From Archivesica marissinica (lineage: Eukaryota > Mollusca > Bivalvia > Venerida > Vesicomyidae): 64,000 nt of DNA. Positions 46,972 through 61,174 of this stretch are shown here, piece after piece. The translations under genes and the position numbers were made by a program. The notes beneath the pieces were generated by a model. The model was not told the DNA's origin and ran no database searches. It saw only the letters and a list, made by a program, of their open reading frames with translations. The first letter of the stretch is position 1. Each line of letters opens with the position of its first letter. The stretch lies in contig CM026387.1 of assembly GCA_014843695.1 (NCBI GenBank), forward strand, positions 66,818,139-66,882,138. Direction: 5' to 3'.

Positions 46972-48516
46972 AAAAGCTTTGTGTCCTAAATTGCATATCT
47001 GAAATGATTGCAAGTATTAACGATATTGTATTTACATGCCTAAAACATCGCTGATTGTATGAATATACAGTATAACCTCCACTAACGGTCAACTCTATTA
47101 AACGGTCACCTCCAATAAACGAGCCAGTTCATTTCTTCCTGAGATCCTGTAAAATAGGCTAGTGTTCTGTAAAGCAAGTGAATGTAGTGTAGTAGTGTCT
47201 GTCTAAAAGAAATTGTGTTATTTCTTTTCACAACCAAGCTATATAATAATAATGTATGTATATATAATAATAATAATAATGTTAACATACATGTATGTGC
47301 ATTAGACTTGGCTTAGTATATTATGTGAACATTTCAAAACATTTAATCATGCATTCTTGAATATAGTAGTTGAAGTCACTCGAAACTTCTTCCGAAATGA
47401 AAAGTTGAGAGACTTCTCAAGATTTCGGCCGAGCGTGTTTCCTGCTATGCATCTATTACACCGCCTTTAAGACTTTGGAATGAAGTTGTAATTGGTCACC
47501 ACATCGAGGTAAACATTCAGTTGGTTTTTTGATTCAAGGTCTTGTTCAGTCTTGAGGTCAAAGGCATACACTATATATTTTGCATTTTCTTCATATCTAT
47601 TAAATGGATTGACTAATTTAGAAATAGCCCGGGCTGTAACTTCTTCAGCTATGCTGGGCTAGAATTTAATTTTTTTTATGCCTAAAATTTGTACTTGCAA
47701 AATTGAAATTTCACTCGCAATTTATGCAAGCTTGTATTTTAAGGCAAAATATTGCAACCATTTAACAGTGTATTGTTATATTTTCCAATTCTAATATACA
47801 CCAGGGACACTAGATTAATCTATTGTCCCCCATACATAGTGACCGCATAAATAGTGACCGCAGTAACTCAGTTTGCCACGCGTTCAATGCCTTCCTCCTG
47901 TTCCCATTTGTTCACAGGATTGACAGAAGGTCATTCGACTCTCTTGGGCTGCTTTCCTTACTAAGATTAATATCATGTTGAGATTCCATGGACATTGGTC
48001 ATTTTCCATCCGTAACATTTTTTAAATTAACCAAGTAAATAAACTTGATATTTTCCTATTGGACATTATTATTGCGTACAGTAAATAAATCTGACTGACT
48101 TCCGTTTAACCTGGCTACGGGGTCCAAAGATTGCACCTTGAAATGCAATCGATAAACCAGCCTGGCAGGTGTGCAAATTAATGTGTTAATGTACATGTAT
48201 ACAAAGTATGTTGGAATGAAATATCTGTCCTCAATAACTGTGCAATTATCGGGCGGAGGGACCGTCATCCATAATAATTAATTCTGCTAGACGTAGTAAG
48301 TAGATGTATAATACTATTATAATTATTTTTATTGAACCATTCAGGTTTAATTTCAACTCGCACATTTTTGCAAGTACCCAGAAATTCAACTCACATTTTT
48401 CAATTTTCTCTTTCCAAGTGCTAGTGCTAAATTCGAGCCCTGGCTATGGCGGGGGGCTTTCATCACCTACTGTAATATTTCTTGTTATTCATGCTTTCTG
48501 TTTAGAACTTTTGCAG
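46972..48516. other. No gene recognised; possible transposon end near 47071
   Basis: CAGTATAACCTCCACTAACG near 47070, followed by GGTCAACTCTATTAAACGGTCACC, has the internally repeated look of pogo/Tc1-type terminal repeats. A similar string starts at 63939. An ATAATA microsatellite lies at about 47264-47279. Nothing else was identified. Confidence 0.35.
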
Positions 48517-48561
48517 AGGAAGCCAGTAGCATCCAAAGATTGGAACTTTGTCCACCAATGA
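48517..48561 (+). other. Weak candidate terminal exon
   Basis: A good acceptor context (CTGTTTAGAACTTTTGCAG) precedes 14 codons reading RKPVASKDWNFVHQ and a TGA. AATAAA follows at about 48613-48618. The spacing would suit a short last exon, but the peptide is too short to identify and no upstream exon is known. Confidence 0.2.
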
Positions 48562-48794
48562 ATTAGGCAGTATACCTAGCCTTTATAATGTGCTGAGAAA
48601 TATTGTAAAACTGCAAATAAATGTGTGGCAGTTTCATACTGAATATATGGACCTGAGTGGCAGATTGATCTACACCATATGGCATCAGTCTTTGATTTGA
48701 TTTATGACTGCTTACCCCACTTGAGGGTATAAGAATGACTTACATAGGTGTTGATGCATCGTCTTCCTCATCTGCAACGCATTCTGTCTCAGCT

Positions 48795-49175
48795 GTGAGT
48801 GACATTGTCTTCCTCACCTATAGTGCATTTTGTCTCATCTGTGACACTGTCTACCTCATCTAATTGCACAGTCTGTCTCATCTGTGACACCATCTATCTC
48901 ATCTATAGCACAATCTATCTCATCTCTAGAACATTCTCTCTCATCTATAGCACAGTCTATCTCGTCTATAGCACATTCTGTCTCATCTGTGACACTGTCT
49001 AGCTCATCTATAGCACAGTATGTCTCATCACAACCGTCTATCAGTATCTTGTCTATAGCACATTCTGTCTCATCTGTAACGCTGTCCACCTCATCTATAG
49101 CTTAGTCTGTCTCATCTGTGACACTGTCTACCTCATCTATAGCATAGTCTATCTCGTCAGCTCAGTCTACCAGTA
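48795..49175 (+). repeat. Degenerate pyrimidine-rich tandem repeat
   Basis: Imperfect units of about 18-45 bp on a GTCTGTCTCATCTGTGACAC, CATCTATAGCACA pattern. The plus strand is C/T-rich. Open frames here (serine-rich on +, aspartate/glutamate-rich on -) are by-products. Confidence 0.85.
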
Positions 49176-49577
49176 TCTCATCACAAACACAGTGTGTCTG
49201 TCTCACAATTGAACCATCAGTGTTCCAACATATGTTTCAAGCTACATGAACATGTTTGTATTTCTAACTTCAACAATTGTATGTATACATTTGCTGTGTT
49301 TGCAGAATAATTATGAAATAAAACACTGTTAATACTAATCTAAGCTTTGGAGCAAATATCTGGACACGATATTTCAATCTATATGATTGAACTGTTTCCA
49401 ACCATTGAATCCAAGACCTGGTATGTTCCAGTAGTCTTAAGCACCTGACTATATGTCTCAACCTTTCACATGCAGCACGTTTCTAGGATAGGGTGGATAC
49501 GGGTTAATGTATAGATGGAAATTCCAACAGCTTGTCTTGGTTACTCCATTCATTTTGAAATGACCTTGTGTTACTAA
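49176..49577. other. No gene recognised
   Basis: Unique AT-rich DNA. Confidence 0.45.
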
Positions 49578-50004
49578 TAGGGATGGCACCGAAAGTTCTA
49601 ATATTTGAATATTCGTTCGAACGACCGCATATTCAAATGTTTAAATTGTATTCGCATATATGAAATGGCATTTTTATTATTATTGTTTTCAAATAATGAT
49701 GATTGAGCTTATTTACCCTCGCCTCTGGAAAACCATGTGGGCGAGCGGTTTTCAAATAAAATTTCAGTTAAATCATATAGCGGTTTGTTTAATTTTCAAT
49801 CAAAAACATTCAAACAAAAGAATAGCCCAATGTTTATAAATATCAGGCTAAAGACGCCTGCTTTTTAACAAGTTAACTACCCGTTACATTTATATAAGTA
49901 TACCAAGCCAACGTTTTCCATCGCAAAACAGTGTAGAAAAGGTGTACAATTCAAAGATCATCCGAATATTCTAATACCAAAATCACCATTCGTTGCCATC
50001 CCTA
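49578..50004. mobile_element. Non-autonomous terminal-inverted-repeat element, about 430 bp
   Basis: Begins TAGGGATGGCACCGAAAGTT and ends CATTCGTTGCCATCCCTA, so the termini are inverted (TAGGGATGGCA/TGCCATCCCTA with one mismatch). It shares its termini with the element at 27671-28309 but is shorter inside. Strings such as TTGAATATTCGTTCGAACGA are subterminal. No coding capacity was found. Confidence 0.65.
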
Positions 50005-50555
50005 TATAGTTCTTAATATGACCAGGACACTTTAAGCACATCCTGTAAGTATGATGACTATGAACCTGCTCCATGGAGAGAATGTATAACAATGCCCAGA
50101 TTAGATATGTAATTGGATATTACACAGCTTGTCTCCGTGATATGTCGGGGACTGCTGTTGTCAGTGCTTCTCAGTTATGGAGAAAGATGTCCTATTGGTG
50201 AGTATTGGAGGTGATCAAAACTGGAGGCTACCCAGAGTGTCATATTCAAAAACAAAGAAGAACAGACTTATAACCGATCTTCACACTATAGTAACCGATC
50301 AAGGTTTTTGCTGTAGAATTGCATGTTAAACTTGAATTAGCTTGATCTTCTACTGCGATGCCAGTGGGAAATACCGGCCAATTTGATATCTTTATACACC
50401 TCAATGTTCTATTATAGATAAGTATCGCATTAAGCAGGATTTCAAGACTTATTCCATTGTGTCCCAGAAAATACCACTTGTTTTTAATGAATTTATTGTC
50501 GTGGTATTGTCTGGCCGTCTGTACAGAGAAGTATCTTGAAAATGGATGAACTTAC
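50005..50555. other. No gene recognised
   Basis: Unique DNA before the SINE-C copy. Confidence 0.45.
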
Positions 50556-50692
50556 GGAGGTTGGTGCACTAGGTACTGGTTAACCGCTGGCTGGAGCCTG
50601 CCCAGGAAAGGTGTTGTTAGGTAAACTGCCCGCCGGCGATATAGCCCAAAATGGTGCTGATGCAGGCATAAAATCCGAAATATAACATAACA
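50556..50692 (+). repeat. SINE-like family C, copy 3, 5'-truncated
   Basis: Body only: GGTTGGTGCACTAGGTACTG, CTGGAGCCTGCCCAGGAAAG, CTGCCCGCCGGCGATATAG, ending in AAATCCGAAATATAACATAA. The B-box head is absent. It lies about 80 bases before the 54-bp array. Confidence 0.8.
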
Positions 50693-50774
50693 ATGGATGA
50701 AATCTAATTATAATTGATACAAGTATGTGTCCCCATATCTGCATGCTGGCTTGCGTTTGATGAAATATTCCCAT

Positions 50775-53700
50775 ACTCCAAATATTCCTCCTACATGAAC
50801 AATGACCATCCTTTGGAGGGAGATATATACTCCAAGCATTCTCCTACATGAACAATGACCATCCTCCGGAGGGCAATATATACTCCAAGCATGTCTCCTA
50901 CATGAACAATGACCATCCTCCGGAGGGAGATATATACTCTAAGCATGCCTCCTACATGAACAATGACCATTCTCCGGAGGGAGATATATACTCCAAGCAT
51001 TCCTCCTACATGAACAATGACCATCCTCCGGAGGGCAATATATACTCCAAGCATTCCTCCTACATAAACAATGACCATCCTCCGGAGGGAGATATATACT
51101 CTAAGCATGCCTCCTACATGAACAATGACCATCCTCCGGAGGGAGATATATACTCCAAACATGCCTCCTACATGAACAATGACCATCCTCCGGAGGGAGA
51201 TATTTACTCCATTCCTCCTACATGAACAATGACCATCCTCCGGAGGGAGATATATACTCCAAGCATTCCTCCTACATGAACAATGACCATCCTCCGGAGG
51301 GAGATATATACTCCAAACATGCCTCCTACATGAACAATGACCATCCTCCGGGGGGAGAAATATACTCCAAACATGCCTCCTACATGAACAATGACCATCC
51401 TCCGGAGGGAGATATATACTCCAAGCATGTCTCCTACATGAACAATGACCATCCTCCGGAGGGAGATATATACTCTAAGCATACCTCCTACATGAACAAT
51501 GACCATCCTCCGGAGGGAGATATATACTCCAAACATGCCTCCTACATGAACAATGACCATCCTCCGGAGGGAGATATTTACTCAACATTCCTCCTACATG
51601 AACAATGACCATCCTCCGGAGGGAGATATATACTCCAAGCATGCCTCCTACATGAACAATGACCATCCTCCGGAGGGAAATATATACTCCATTCCTCCTA
51701 CATGAACAATGACCATCCTCCGGAGGGAGATATATACTCCAAACATGCCTCCTACATGAACAATGACCATCCTCCGGAGGGAGATATATACTCCAAGCAT
51801 GCCTCCTACATGAACAATGACCATCCTCCGGAGGGAGATATTTACTCCATGCCTCCTACATGAACAATGACCATCCTCCGGAGGGAGATATATACTCCAA
51901 ACATGCCTCCTACATGAACAATGACCATCCTCCGGAGGGAGATATATACTCTAAGCATGCCTCCTACATGAACAATGACCATCCTCCGGAGGGAGATATT
52001 TACTCCATTCCTCCTACATGAACAATGACCATCCTCCGGAGGGAGATATATACTCCAAACATACCACCCCAAAAACCCATCCTCCTACATGAACAATGAC
52101 CATCCTCCGGAGGGAGATATTTACTCCAAGCATGCCTCCTACATGAACAATGACCATCCTCCGGAGGGAGATATATACTCTAACCATGCCTCCTACATGA
52201 ACAATGACCATCCTCCGGAGGGAGATATATACTCCAAGCATGCCTCCTACATGAACAATGACCATCCTCCGGAGGGAGATATATACTCCAAGCATGCCTC
52301 CTACATGAACAATGACCATCCTCCGGAGGGAGATATATACTCTAACCATGCCTCCTACATGAACAATGACCATCCTCCGGAGGGAGATATATACTCCAAA
52401 CATGCCTCCTACATGAACAATGACCATCCTCCGGAGGGAGATATATACTCTAAGCATGTCTCCTACATGAACAATGACCATCCTCCGGAGGGAGATATAT
52501 ACTCCAAGCATGCCTCCTACATGAACAATGACCATCCTCCGGAGGGAGATATATACTCTAAGCATGCCTCCTACATGAACAATGACCATCCTCCGGAGGG
52601 AGATATATACTCCAAGCATTCCTCCTACATGAACAATGACCATCCTCCGGAGGGCAATATATACTCCAAGCATTCCTCCTACATGAACAATGACCATCCT
52701 CCGGAGGGAGATATATACTCTAAGCATGCCTCCTACATGAACAATGACCATCCTCCGGAGGGAGATATTTACTCCATTCCTCCTACATGAACAATGACCA
52801 TCCTCCGGAGGGAGATATATACTCTAAGCATTCCTCCTACATGAACAATGACCATCCTCCGGAGGGAGATATATACTCCAAGCATTCCTCCTACATGAAC
52901 AATGACCATCCTCCGGAGGGAGATATATACTCCAAACATGCCTCCTACATGAACAATGACCATCCTCCGGAGGGAGATATATACTCCAAGCATGCCTCCT
53001 ACATGAACAATGACCATCCTCGGAGGGAGATATTTACTCCATTCTCCTACATGAACAATGACCATCCTCCGGAGGGAGATATATACTCCAAGCATTCCTC
53101 CTACATGAACAATGACCATCCTCCGGAGGGAGATATATACTCTAACCATGCTCCTACATGAACAATGACCATCCTCCGGAGGGAGATATATACTCCAAGC
53201 ATGCCTCCTACATGAACAATGACCATCCTCCGGAGGGAGATATATACTCTAACCATGCCTCCTACATGAACAATGACCATCCTCCGGAGGGAGATATATA
53301 CTCCAAGCATGTCTCCTACATGAACAATGACCATCCTCCGGAGGGAGATATATACTCTAAGCATGCCTCCTACATGAACAATGACCATCCTCCGGAGGGA
53401 GATATATACTCCAAACATGCCTCCTACATGAACAATGACCATCCTCCGGAGGGAGATATTTACTCCATTCCTCCTACATGAACAATGACCATCCTCCGGA
53501 GGGAGATATATACTCCAGCATGCCTCCTACATGAACAATGACCATCCTCCGGAGGGAATATATACTCCAAACATGCCTCCTACATGAACAATGACCATCC
53601 TCCGGAGGGAGATATATACTCTAACCATGCCTCCTACATGAACAATGACCATCCTCCGGAGGGAGATATATACTCTAACCATGCCTCCTACATGAACAAT

Positions 53701-56700
53701 GACCATCCTCCGGAGGGAATATATACTCCAAGCATTCCTCCTACATGAACAATGACCATCCTCCGGAGGGAGATATATACTCTAACCATGCCTCCTACAT
53801 GAACAATGACCATCCTCCGGAGGGAGATATATACTCCAAACATGCCTCCTACATGAACAATGACCATCCTCCGGAGGGAGATATTTACTCCAAACATGTC
53901 TCCTACATGAACAATGACCATCCTCCGGAGGGAGATATATACTCTAAGCATGCCTCCTACATGAACAATGACCATCCTCCGGAGGGAGATATTTACTCCA
54001 TGCCTCCTACATGAACAATGACCATCCTCCGGAGGGAGATATTTACTCCAAACATGTCTCCTACATGAACAATGACCATCCTCCGGAGGGAGATATATAC
54101 TCTAAGCATGCCTCCTACATGAACAATGACCATCCTCCGGAGGGAGATATTTACTCCATGCCTCCTACATGAACAATGACCATCCTCCGGAGGGAGATAT
54201 TTACTCCAAACATGTCTCCTACATGAACAATGACCATCCTCCGGAGGGAGATATATACTCTAAGCATGCCTCCTACATGAACAATGACCATCCTCCGGAG
54301 GGAGATATTTACTCCATTCCTCCTACATGAACAATGACCATCCTCCGGAGGGAGATATATACTCCAAACATGCCTCCTACGACCATCCTCCGGAGGGAGA
54401 TATTTACTCCATTCCTCCTACATGAACAATGACCATCCTCCAGAGGGAGATATTTACTCCAAGCATTCCTCCTACATGAACAATGACCATCTTCCGGAGG
54501 GAGAAATATACTCTAACCATGCCTCCTACATGAACAATGACCATCCTCCGGAGGGAGATATATACTCCAAGCATGTCTCCTACATGAACAATGACCATCC
54601 TCTGGAGGGAGATATATACTCTAAGCATGCCTCCTACATGAACAATGACCATCCTCCGGAGGGAGATATATACTCTAACCATGCCTCCTACATGAACAAT
54701 GACCATCCACCGGAGGGAGATATATACTCCAAGCATGTCTCCTACATGAACAATGACCATCCTCCGGAGGGAGATATATACTCTAAGCATACCTCCTACA
54801 TGAACAATGACCATCCTCCGGAGGGAGATATATACTCCAAGCATGCCTCCTACATGAACAATGACCATCCTCCGGAGGGAGATATATACTCTAACCATGC
54901 CTCCTACATGAACAATGACCATCCTCCGGAGGGAGATATATACTCTAACCATGCCTCCTACATGAACAATGACCATCCTCCGGAGGGCAATATATACTCC
55001 AAGCATTCCTCCTACATGAACAATGACCATCCTCCGGAGGGAGATATATACTCTAACCATGCCTCCTACATGAACAATGACCATCCTCCGGAGGGAGATA
55101 TATACTCTAACCATGCCTCCTACATGAACAATGACCATCCTCCGGAGGGAGATATATACTCCAAGCATGCCTCCTACATGAACAATGACCATCCTCCGGA
55201 GGGAGATATTTACTCCAAACATGCCTCCTACATGAACAATGACCATCCTCCGGAGGGAGATATATACTCTAAGCATGCCTCCTACATGAACAATGACCAT
55301 CCTCCGGAGGGAGATATTTACTCCATTCCTCCTACATGAACAATGACCATCCTCCGGAGGGAGATATATACTCCAAACATGCCTCCTACGACCATCCTCC
55401 GGAGGGAGATATTTACTCCATTCCTCCTACATGAACAATGACCATCCTCCAGAGGGAGATATTTACTCCAAGCATTCCTCCTACATGAACAATGACCATC
55501 TTCCGGAGGGAGAAATATACTCTAACCATGCCTCCTACATGAACAATGACCATCCTCCGGAGGGAGATATATACTCCAAGCATGTCTCCTACATGAACAA
55601 TGACCATCCTCTGGAGGGAGATATATACTCTAAGCATGCCTCCTACATGAACAATGACCATCCTCCGGAGGGAGATATTTACTCCAAGCATGTCTCCTAC
55701 ATGAACAATGACCATCCTCCGGAGGGAGATATATACTCCAAGCATGTCTCCTACATGAACAATGACCATCCTCCGGAGGGAGATATATACTCCAAGCATG
55801 TCTCCTACATGAACAATGACCATCCTCCGGAGGGAGATATATACTCCAAGCATGTCTCCTACATGAACAATGACCATCCTCCGGAGGGAGATATATACTC
55901 CAAGCATGCCTCCTACATGAACAATGACCATCCTCCGGAGGGAGATATATACTCCAAGCATGCCTCCTACATGAACAATGACCATCCTCCGGAGGGAGAT
56001 ATATACTCCAAGCATGTCTCCTACATGAACAATGACCATCCTCCGGAGGGAGATATATACTCCAAGCATGCCTCCTACATGAACAATGACCATCCTCCGG
56101 AGGGAGATATATACTCCAAGCATGCCTCCTACATGAACAATGACCATCCTCCGGAGGGAGATATATACTCCAAGCATGTCTCCTACATGAACAATGACCA
56201 TCCTCCGGAGGGAGATATATACTCCAAGCATGCCTCCTACATGAACAATGACCATCCTCCGGAGGGAGATATATACTCCAAACATGCCTCCTACATGAAC
56301 AATGACCATCCTCCGGAGGGAGATATATACTCTAACCATGCCTCCTACATGAACAATGACCATCCTCCGGAGGGAGATATATACTCCAAGCATGCCTCCT
56401 ACATGAACAATGACCATCCTCCGGAGGGAGATATATACTCCAAACATGCCTCCTACATGAACAATGACCATCCTCCGGAGGGAGATATATACTCCAAACA
56501 TGCCTCCTACATGAACAATGACCATCCTCCGGAGGGAGATATATACTCCAAGCATGCCTCCTACATGAACAATGACCATCCTCCGGAGGGAGATATATAC
56601 TCCAAGCATGTCTCCTACATGAACAATGACCATCCTCCGGAGGGAGATATATACTCTAACATGCCTCCTACATGAACAATGACCATCCTCCGGAGGGAGA

Positions 56701-59700
56701 TATATACTCCAAGCATGCCTCCTACATGAACAATGACCATCCTCCGGAGGGCGATATATACTCCAAACATTCCTCCTACATGAACAATGACCATCCTCCG
56801 GAGGGAGATATATACTCCAAACATGCCTCCTACATGAACAATGACCATCCTCCGGAGGGAGATATATACTCCAAACATGCCTCCTACATGAACAATGACC
56901 ATCCTCCGGAGGGAGATATATACTCCAAGCATGCTCCTACATGAACAATGACCATCCTCCGGAGGGAGATATATACTCCATTCCTCCTACATGAACAATG
57001 ACCATCCTCCGGAGGGAGATATATACTCCAAACATGCCTCCTACATGAACAATGACCATCCTCCGGAGGGAGATATATACTCAACATGCCTCCTACATGA
57101 ACAATGACCATCCTCCGGAGGGAGATATATACTCCAAGCATGCCTCCTACATGAACAATGACCATCCTCCAGAGGGAGATATTTACTCCAAGCATTCCTC
57201 CTACATGAACAATGACCATCTTCCGGAGGGAGAAATATACTCTAACCATGCCTCCTACATGAACAATGACCATCCTCCGGAGGGAGATATATACTCCAAG
57301 CATGTCTCCTACATGAACAATGACCATCCTCTGGAGGGAGATATATACTCTAACCATGCCTCCTACATGAACAATGACCATCCTCCGGAGGGAGATATAT
57401 ACTCCAAACATGCCTCCTACATGAACAATGACCATCCTCCGGAGGGAGATATATACTCTAAGCATGCCTCCTACATGAACAATGACCATCCTCCGGAGGG
57501 AGATATATACTCCAAACATGCCTCCTACATGAACAATGACCATCCTCCGGAGGGAGATATTTACTCCATTCCTCCTACATGAACAATGACCATCCTCCGG
57601 AGGGAGATATATACTCCAAGCATGCCTCCTACATGAACAATGACCATCCTCCGGAGGGAGATATATACTCTAAGCATGCCTCCTACATGAACAATGACCA
57701 TCCTCCGGAGGGAGATATATACTCCAAACATGCCTCCTACATGAACAATGACCATCCTCCGGAGGGAGATATATACTCTAAGCATGCCTCCTACATGAAC
57801 AATGACCATCCTCCGGAGGGAGATATATACTCCAAACATGCCTCCTACATGAACAATGACCATCCTCCGGAGGGAGATATTTACTCCATTCCTCCTACAT
57901 GAACAATGACCATCCTCCGGAGGGAGATATATACTCCAAGCATGCCTCCTACATGAACAATGACCATCCTCCGGAGGGAGATATATACTCCAAGCATCCT
58001 CCTACATGAACAATGACCATCCTCCGGAGGGAGATATATACTCTAACCATGCCTCCTACATGAACAATGACCATCCTCCGGAGGGAGATATATACTCCAA
58101 CCATGCCTCCTACATGAACAATGACCATCCTCCGGAGGGAGATATATACTCCAAACATGCCTCCTACATGAACAATGACCATCCTCCGGAGGGAGATATT
58201 TACTCCAAACATGTCTCCTACATGAACAATGACCATCCTCCGGAGGGAGATATATACTCCAAACATGCCTCCTACATGAACAATGACCATCCTCCGGAGG
58301 GAGATATATACTCTAACCATGCCTCCTACATGAACAATGACCATCCTCCGGAGGGAGATATATACTCCAAACATGCCTCCTACATGAACAATGACCATCC
58401 TCCGGAGGGAGATATATACTCCAAGCATTCCTCCTACATGAACAATGACCATCCTCCGGAGGGAGATATATACTCCAAACATGCCTCCTACATGAACAAT
58501 GACCATCCTCCGGAGGGAGATATATACTCCAAACATGCCTCCTACATGAACAATGACCATCCTCCGGAGGGAGATATACTCACATCCTCCTACATGAACA
58601 ATGACCATCCTCCGGAGGGAATATATACTCCAAGCATTCCTCCTACATGAACAATGACCATCCTCCGGAGGGAGATATATACTCTAAGCATGCCTCCTAC
58701 ATGAACAATGACCATCCTCCGGAGGGAGATATTTACTCCATTCCTCCTACATGAACAATGACCATCCTCCGGAGGGAGATATATACTCCAAGCATTCCTC
58801 CTACATGAACAATGACCATCCTCCGGAGGGAGATATATACTCCAAACATGCCTCCTACATGAACAATGACCATCCTCCGGAGGGAGAAATATACTCCAAA
58901 CATGCCTCCTACATGAACAATGACCATCCTCCGGAGGGAGATATATACTCCAAGCATGCCTCCTACATGAACAATGACCATCCTCCGGAGGGAGATATAT
59001 ACTCCAAGCATGCTCCTACATGAACAATGACCATCCTCCGGAGGGAGATATATACTCCAAGCATGCCTCCTACATGAACAATGACCATCCTCCGGAGGGA
59101 GATATATACTCCAAGCATGCCTCCTACATGAACAATGACCATCCTCCGGAGGGAGATATATACTCTAACCATGCCTCCTACATGAACAATGACCATCCTC
59201 CGGAGGGAGATATATACTCCAAACATGCCTCCTACATGAACAATGACCATCCTCCGGAGGGAGATATATACTCCAACATGCCTCCTACATGAACAATGAC
59301 CATCCTCCGGAGGGAGATATATACTCCAAGCATGCCTCCTACATGAACAATGACCATCCTCCGGAGGGAGATATATACTCACATGCCTCCTACATGAACA
59401 ATGACCATCCTCCGGAGGGAGATATACTCTTCTCCTACATGAACAATGACCATCCTCCGGAGGGAGATATATACTCCAAGCATTCCTCCTACATGAACAA
59501 TGACCATCCTCCGGAGGGAGATATATACTCCAAACATGCCTCCTACATGAACAATGACCATCCTCCGGAGGGAGATATATACTCCAAGCATTCCTCCTAC
59601 ATGAACAATGACCATCCTCCGGAGGGATATATACTCCAAGCATGCCTCCTACATGAACAATGACCATCCTCCGGAGGGAGATATATACTCCAAGCATGCC

Positions 59701-60830
59701 TCCTACATGAACAATGACCATCCTCCGGAGGGAGATATTTACTCCATTCTCCTACATGAACAATGACCATCCTCCGGAGGGAGATATATATCCAAACATG
59801 CCTCCTACATGAACAATGACCATCCTCCGGAGGGAGATATATACTCCAAACATGCCTCCTACATGAACAATGACCATCCTCCGGAGTGAGATATTTACTC
59901 CATTCCTCCTACATGAACAATGACCATCCTCCGGAGGGAGATATATACTCCAAGCATGCCTCCTACATGAACAATGACCATCCTCCAGAGGGAGATATTT
60001 ACTCCAAGCATTCCTCCTACATGAACAATGACCATCTTCCGGAGGGAGAAATATACTCCAAACATGCCTCCTACATAACAATGACCATCCTCCGGAGGGA
60101 GATATATACTCTAAGCATGCCTCCTAAATGAACAATGACCATCCTCCGGAGGGAGATATTTACTCCATTCCTCCTACATGAACAATGACCATCCTCCGGA
60201 GGGAGATATATACTCCAAGCATGCCTCCTACATGAACAATGACCATCCTCCAGAGGGAGATATTTACTCCAAGCATTCCTCCTACATGAACAATGACCAT
60301 CTTCCGGAGGGAGAAATATACTCCAAACATGCCTCCTACATGAACAATGACCATCCTCCGGAGGGAGATATATACTCTAAGCATGCCTCCTAAATGAACA
60401 ATGACCATAATCCGGAGGGAGATATTTACTCCATTCCTCCTACATGAACAATGACCATCCTCCGGAGGGAGATATATACTCCAAGCATGCCTCCTACATG
60501 AACAATGACCATCCTCCAGAGGGAGATATTTACTCCAAGCATTCCTCCTACATGAACAATGACCATCTTCCGGAGGGAGAAATAGACTCCAAACATGCCT
60601 CCTACATGAACAATGACCATCCTCCGGAGGGAGATATATACTCCAAGCATGCCTCCTACATGAACAATGACCATCTTCCGGAGGGAGATATATACTCCAA
60701 GCATGCCTCCTACATGAACAATGACCATCCTCCGGAGGGAGATATATACTCCAAACCTGCCCCCTACATGAATAATGACCATCCTTGGTGGGTGAAATAT
60801 GTTCAACAAATTCCTTGATCAGTTCACATA
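50775..60830 (+). repeat. Very large 54-bp minisatellite, about 185 units
   Basis: The unit is CCTCCTACATGAACAATGAC, CATCCTCCGGAGGGAGATAT, ATACTCCAAGCATG. Each typical unit holds the perfect 10-base palindrome CCTCCGGAGG. Variants concern CCAAACATG, CTAAGCATG, CTAACCATG and a 50-bp short form ending TTTACTCCATTCC. Higher-order structure is clear: a 158-bp trimer repeated near 53890-54320 and a block from about 54357 copied 1,009 bases downstream. As 54 is a multiple of three, frames of up to 414 codons (+) and 406 codons (-) exist, but they restart at every short form or one-base indel. It is therefore noncoding satellite. Edges decay at 50775-50850 and 60740-60830. Confidence 0.96.
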
Positions 60831-61174
60831 GCTAGAGGGGTCAATGGTGAATCTCAGACGGGACTAGCTGCGCCTGTTCTAATAGAATACTGTAATATGG
60901 ATGGACTTCAATGAAGCTGATCACTGCAACATATTGATACATCACACTTTACGACAGGCTAGCTATTTTCAGGCTTGTGAGTTCCTGAAAGTATATTATT
61001 ATATGTATAATTATATTGTAAAACTAAATTTCAGGCAGCGGAAATACTTTGTAAATAGCCTGCATCCATTTCCAAAGTCGAGATGAAATGCCCTCTATAT
61101 ATATGTGTGCAGTTGCTTCATTCTTATCTGCAAAGAAACAATTATGCAATAACCATGCCATGTTGTTAAGTTGT
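60831..61174. other. No gene recognised
   Basis: Unique AT-rich DNA. A 61-codon open frame at 60901-61086 has no recognised family. Confidence 0.45.

Noticed and set aside
50848..60818. Many 90-414-codon frames with the MNNDHPPEGDIYS repeat or its minus-strand counterpart
   Set aside because: Frames break at every short unit or one-base indel and restart at the ATG present in each unit. This fits an unconstrained satellite.
50556..60830. SINE-C as a systematic seed or boundary of arrays
   Set aside because: A C copy abuts the 50-bp array on its right and precedes the 54-bp array on its left, while the copy at 1143 has no array. Sides and distances are inconsistent, so no rule is supported beyond the single direct junction at 25079.
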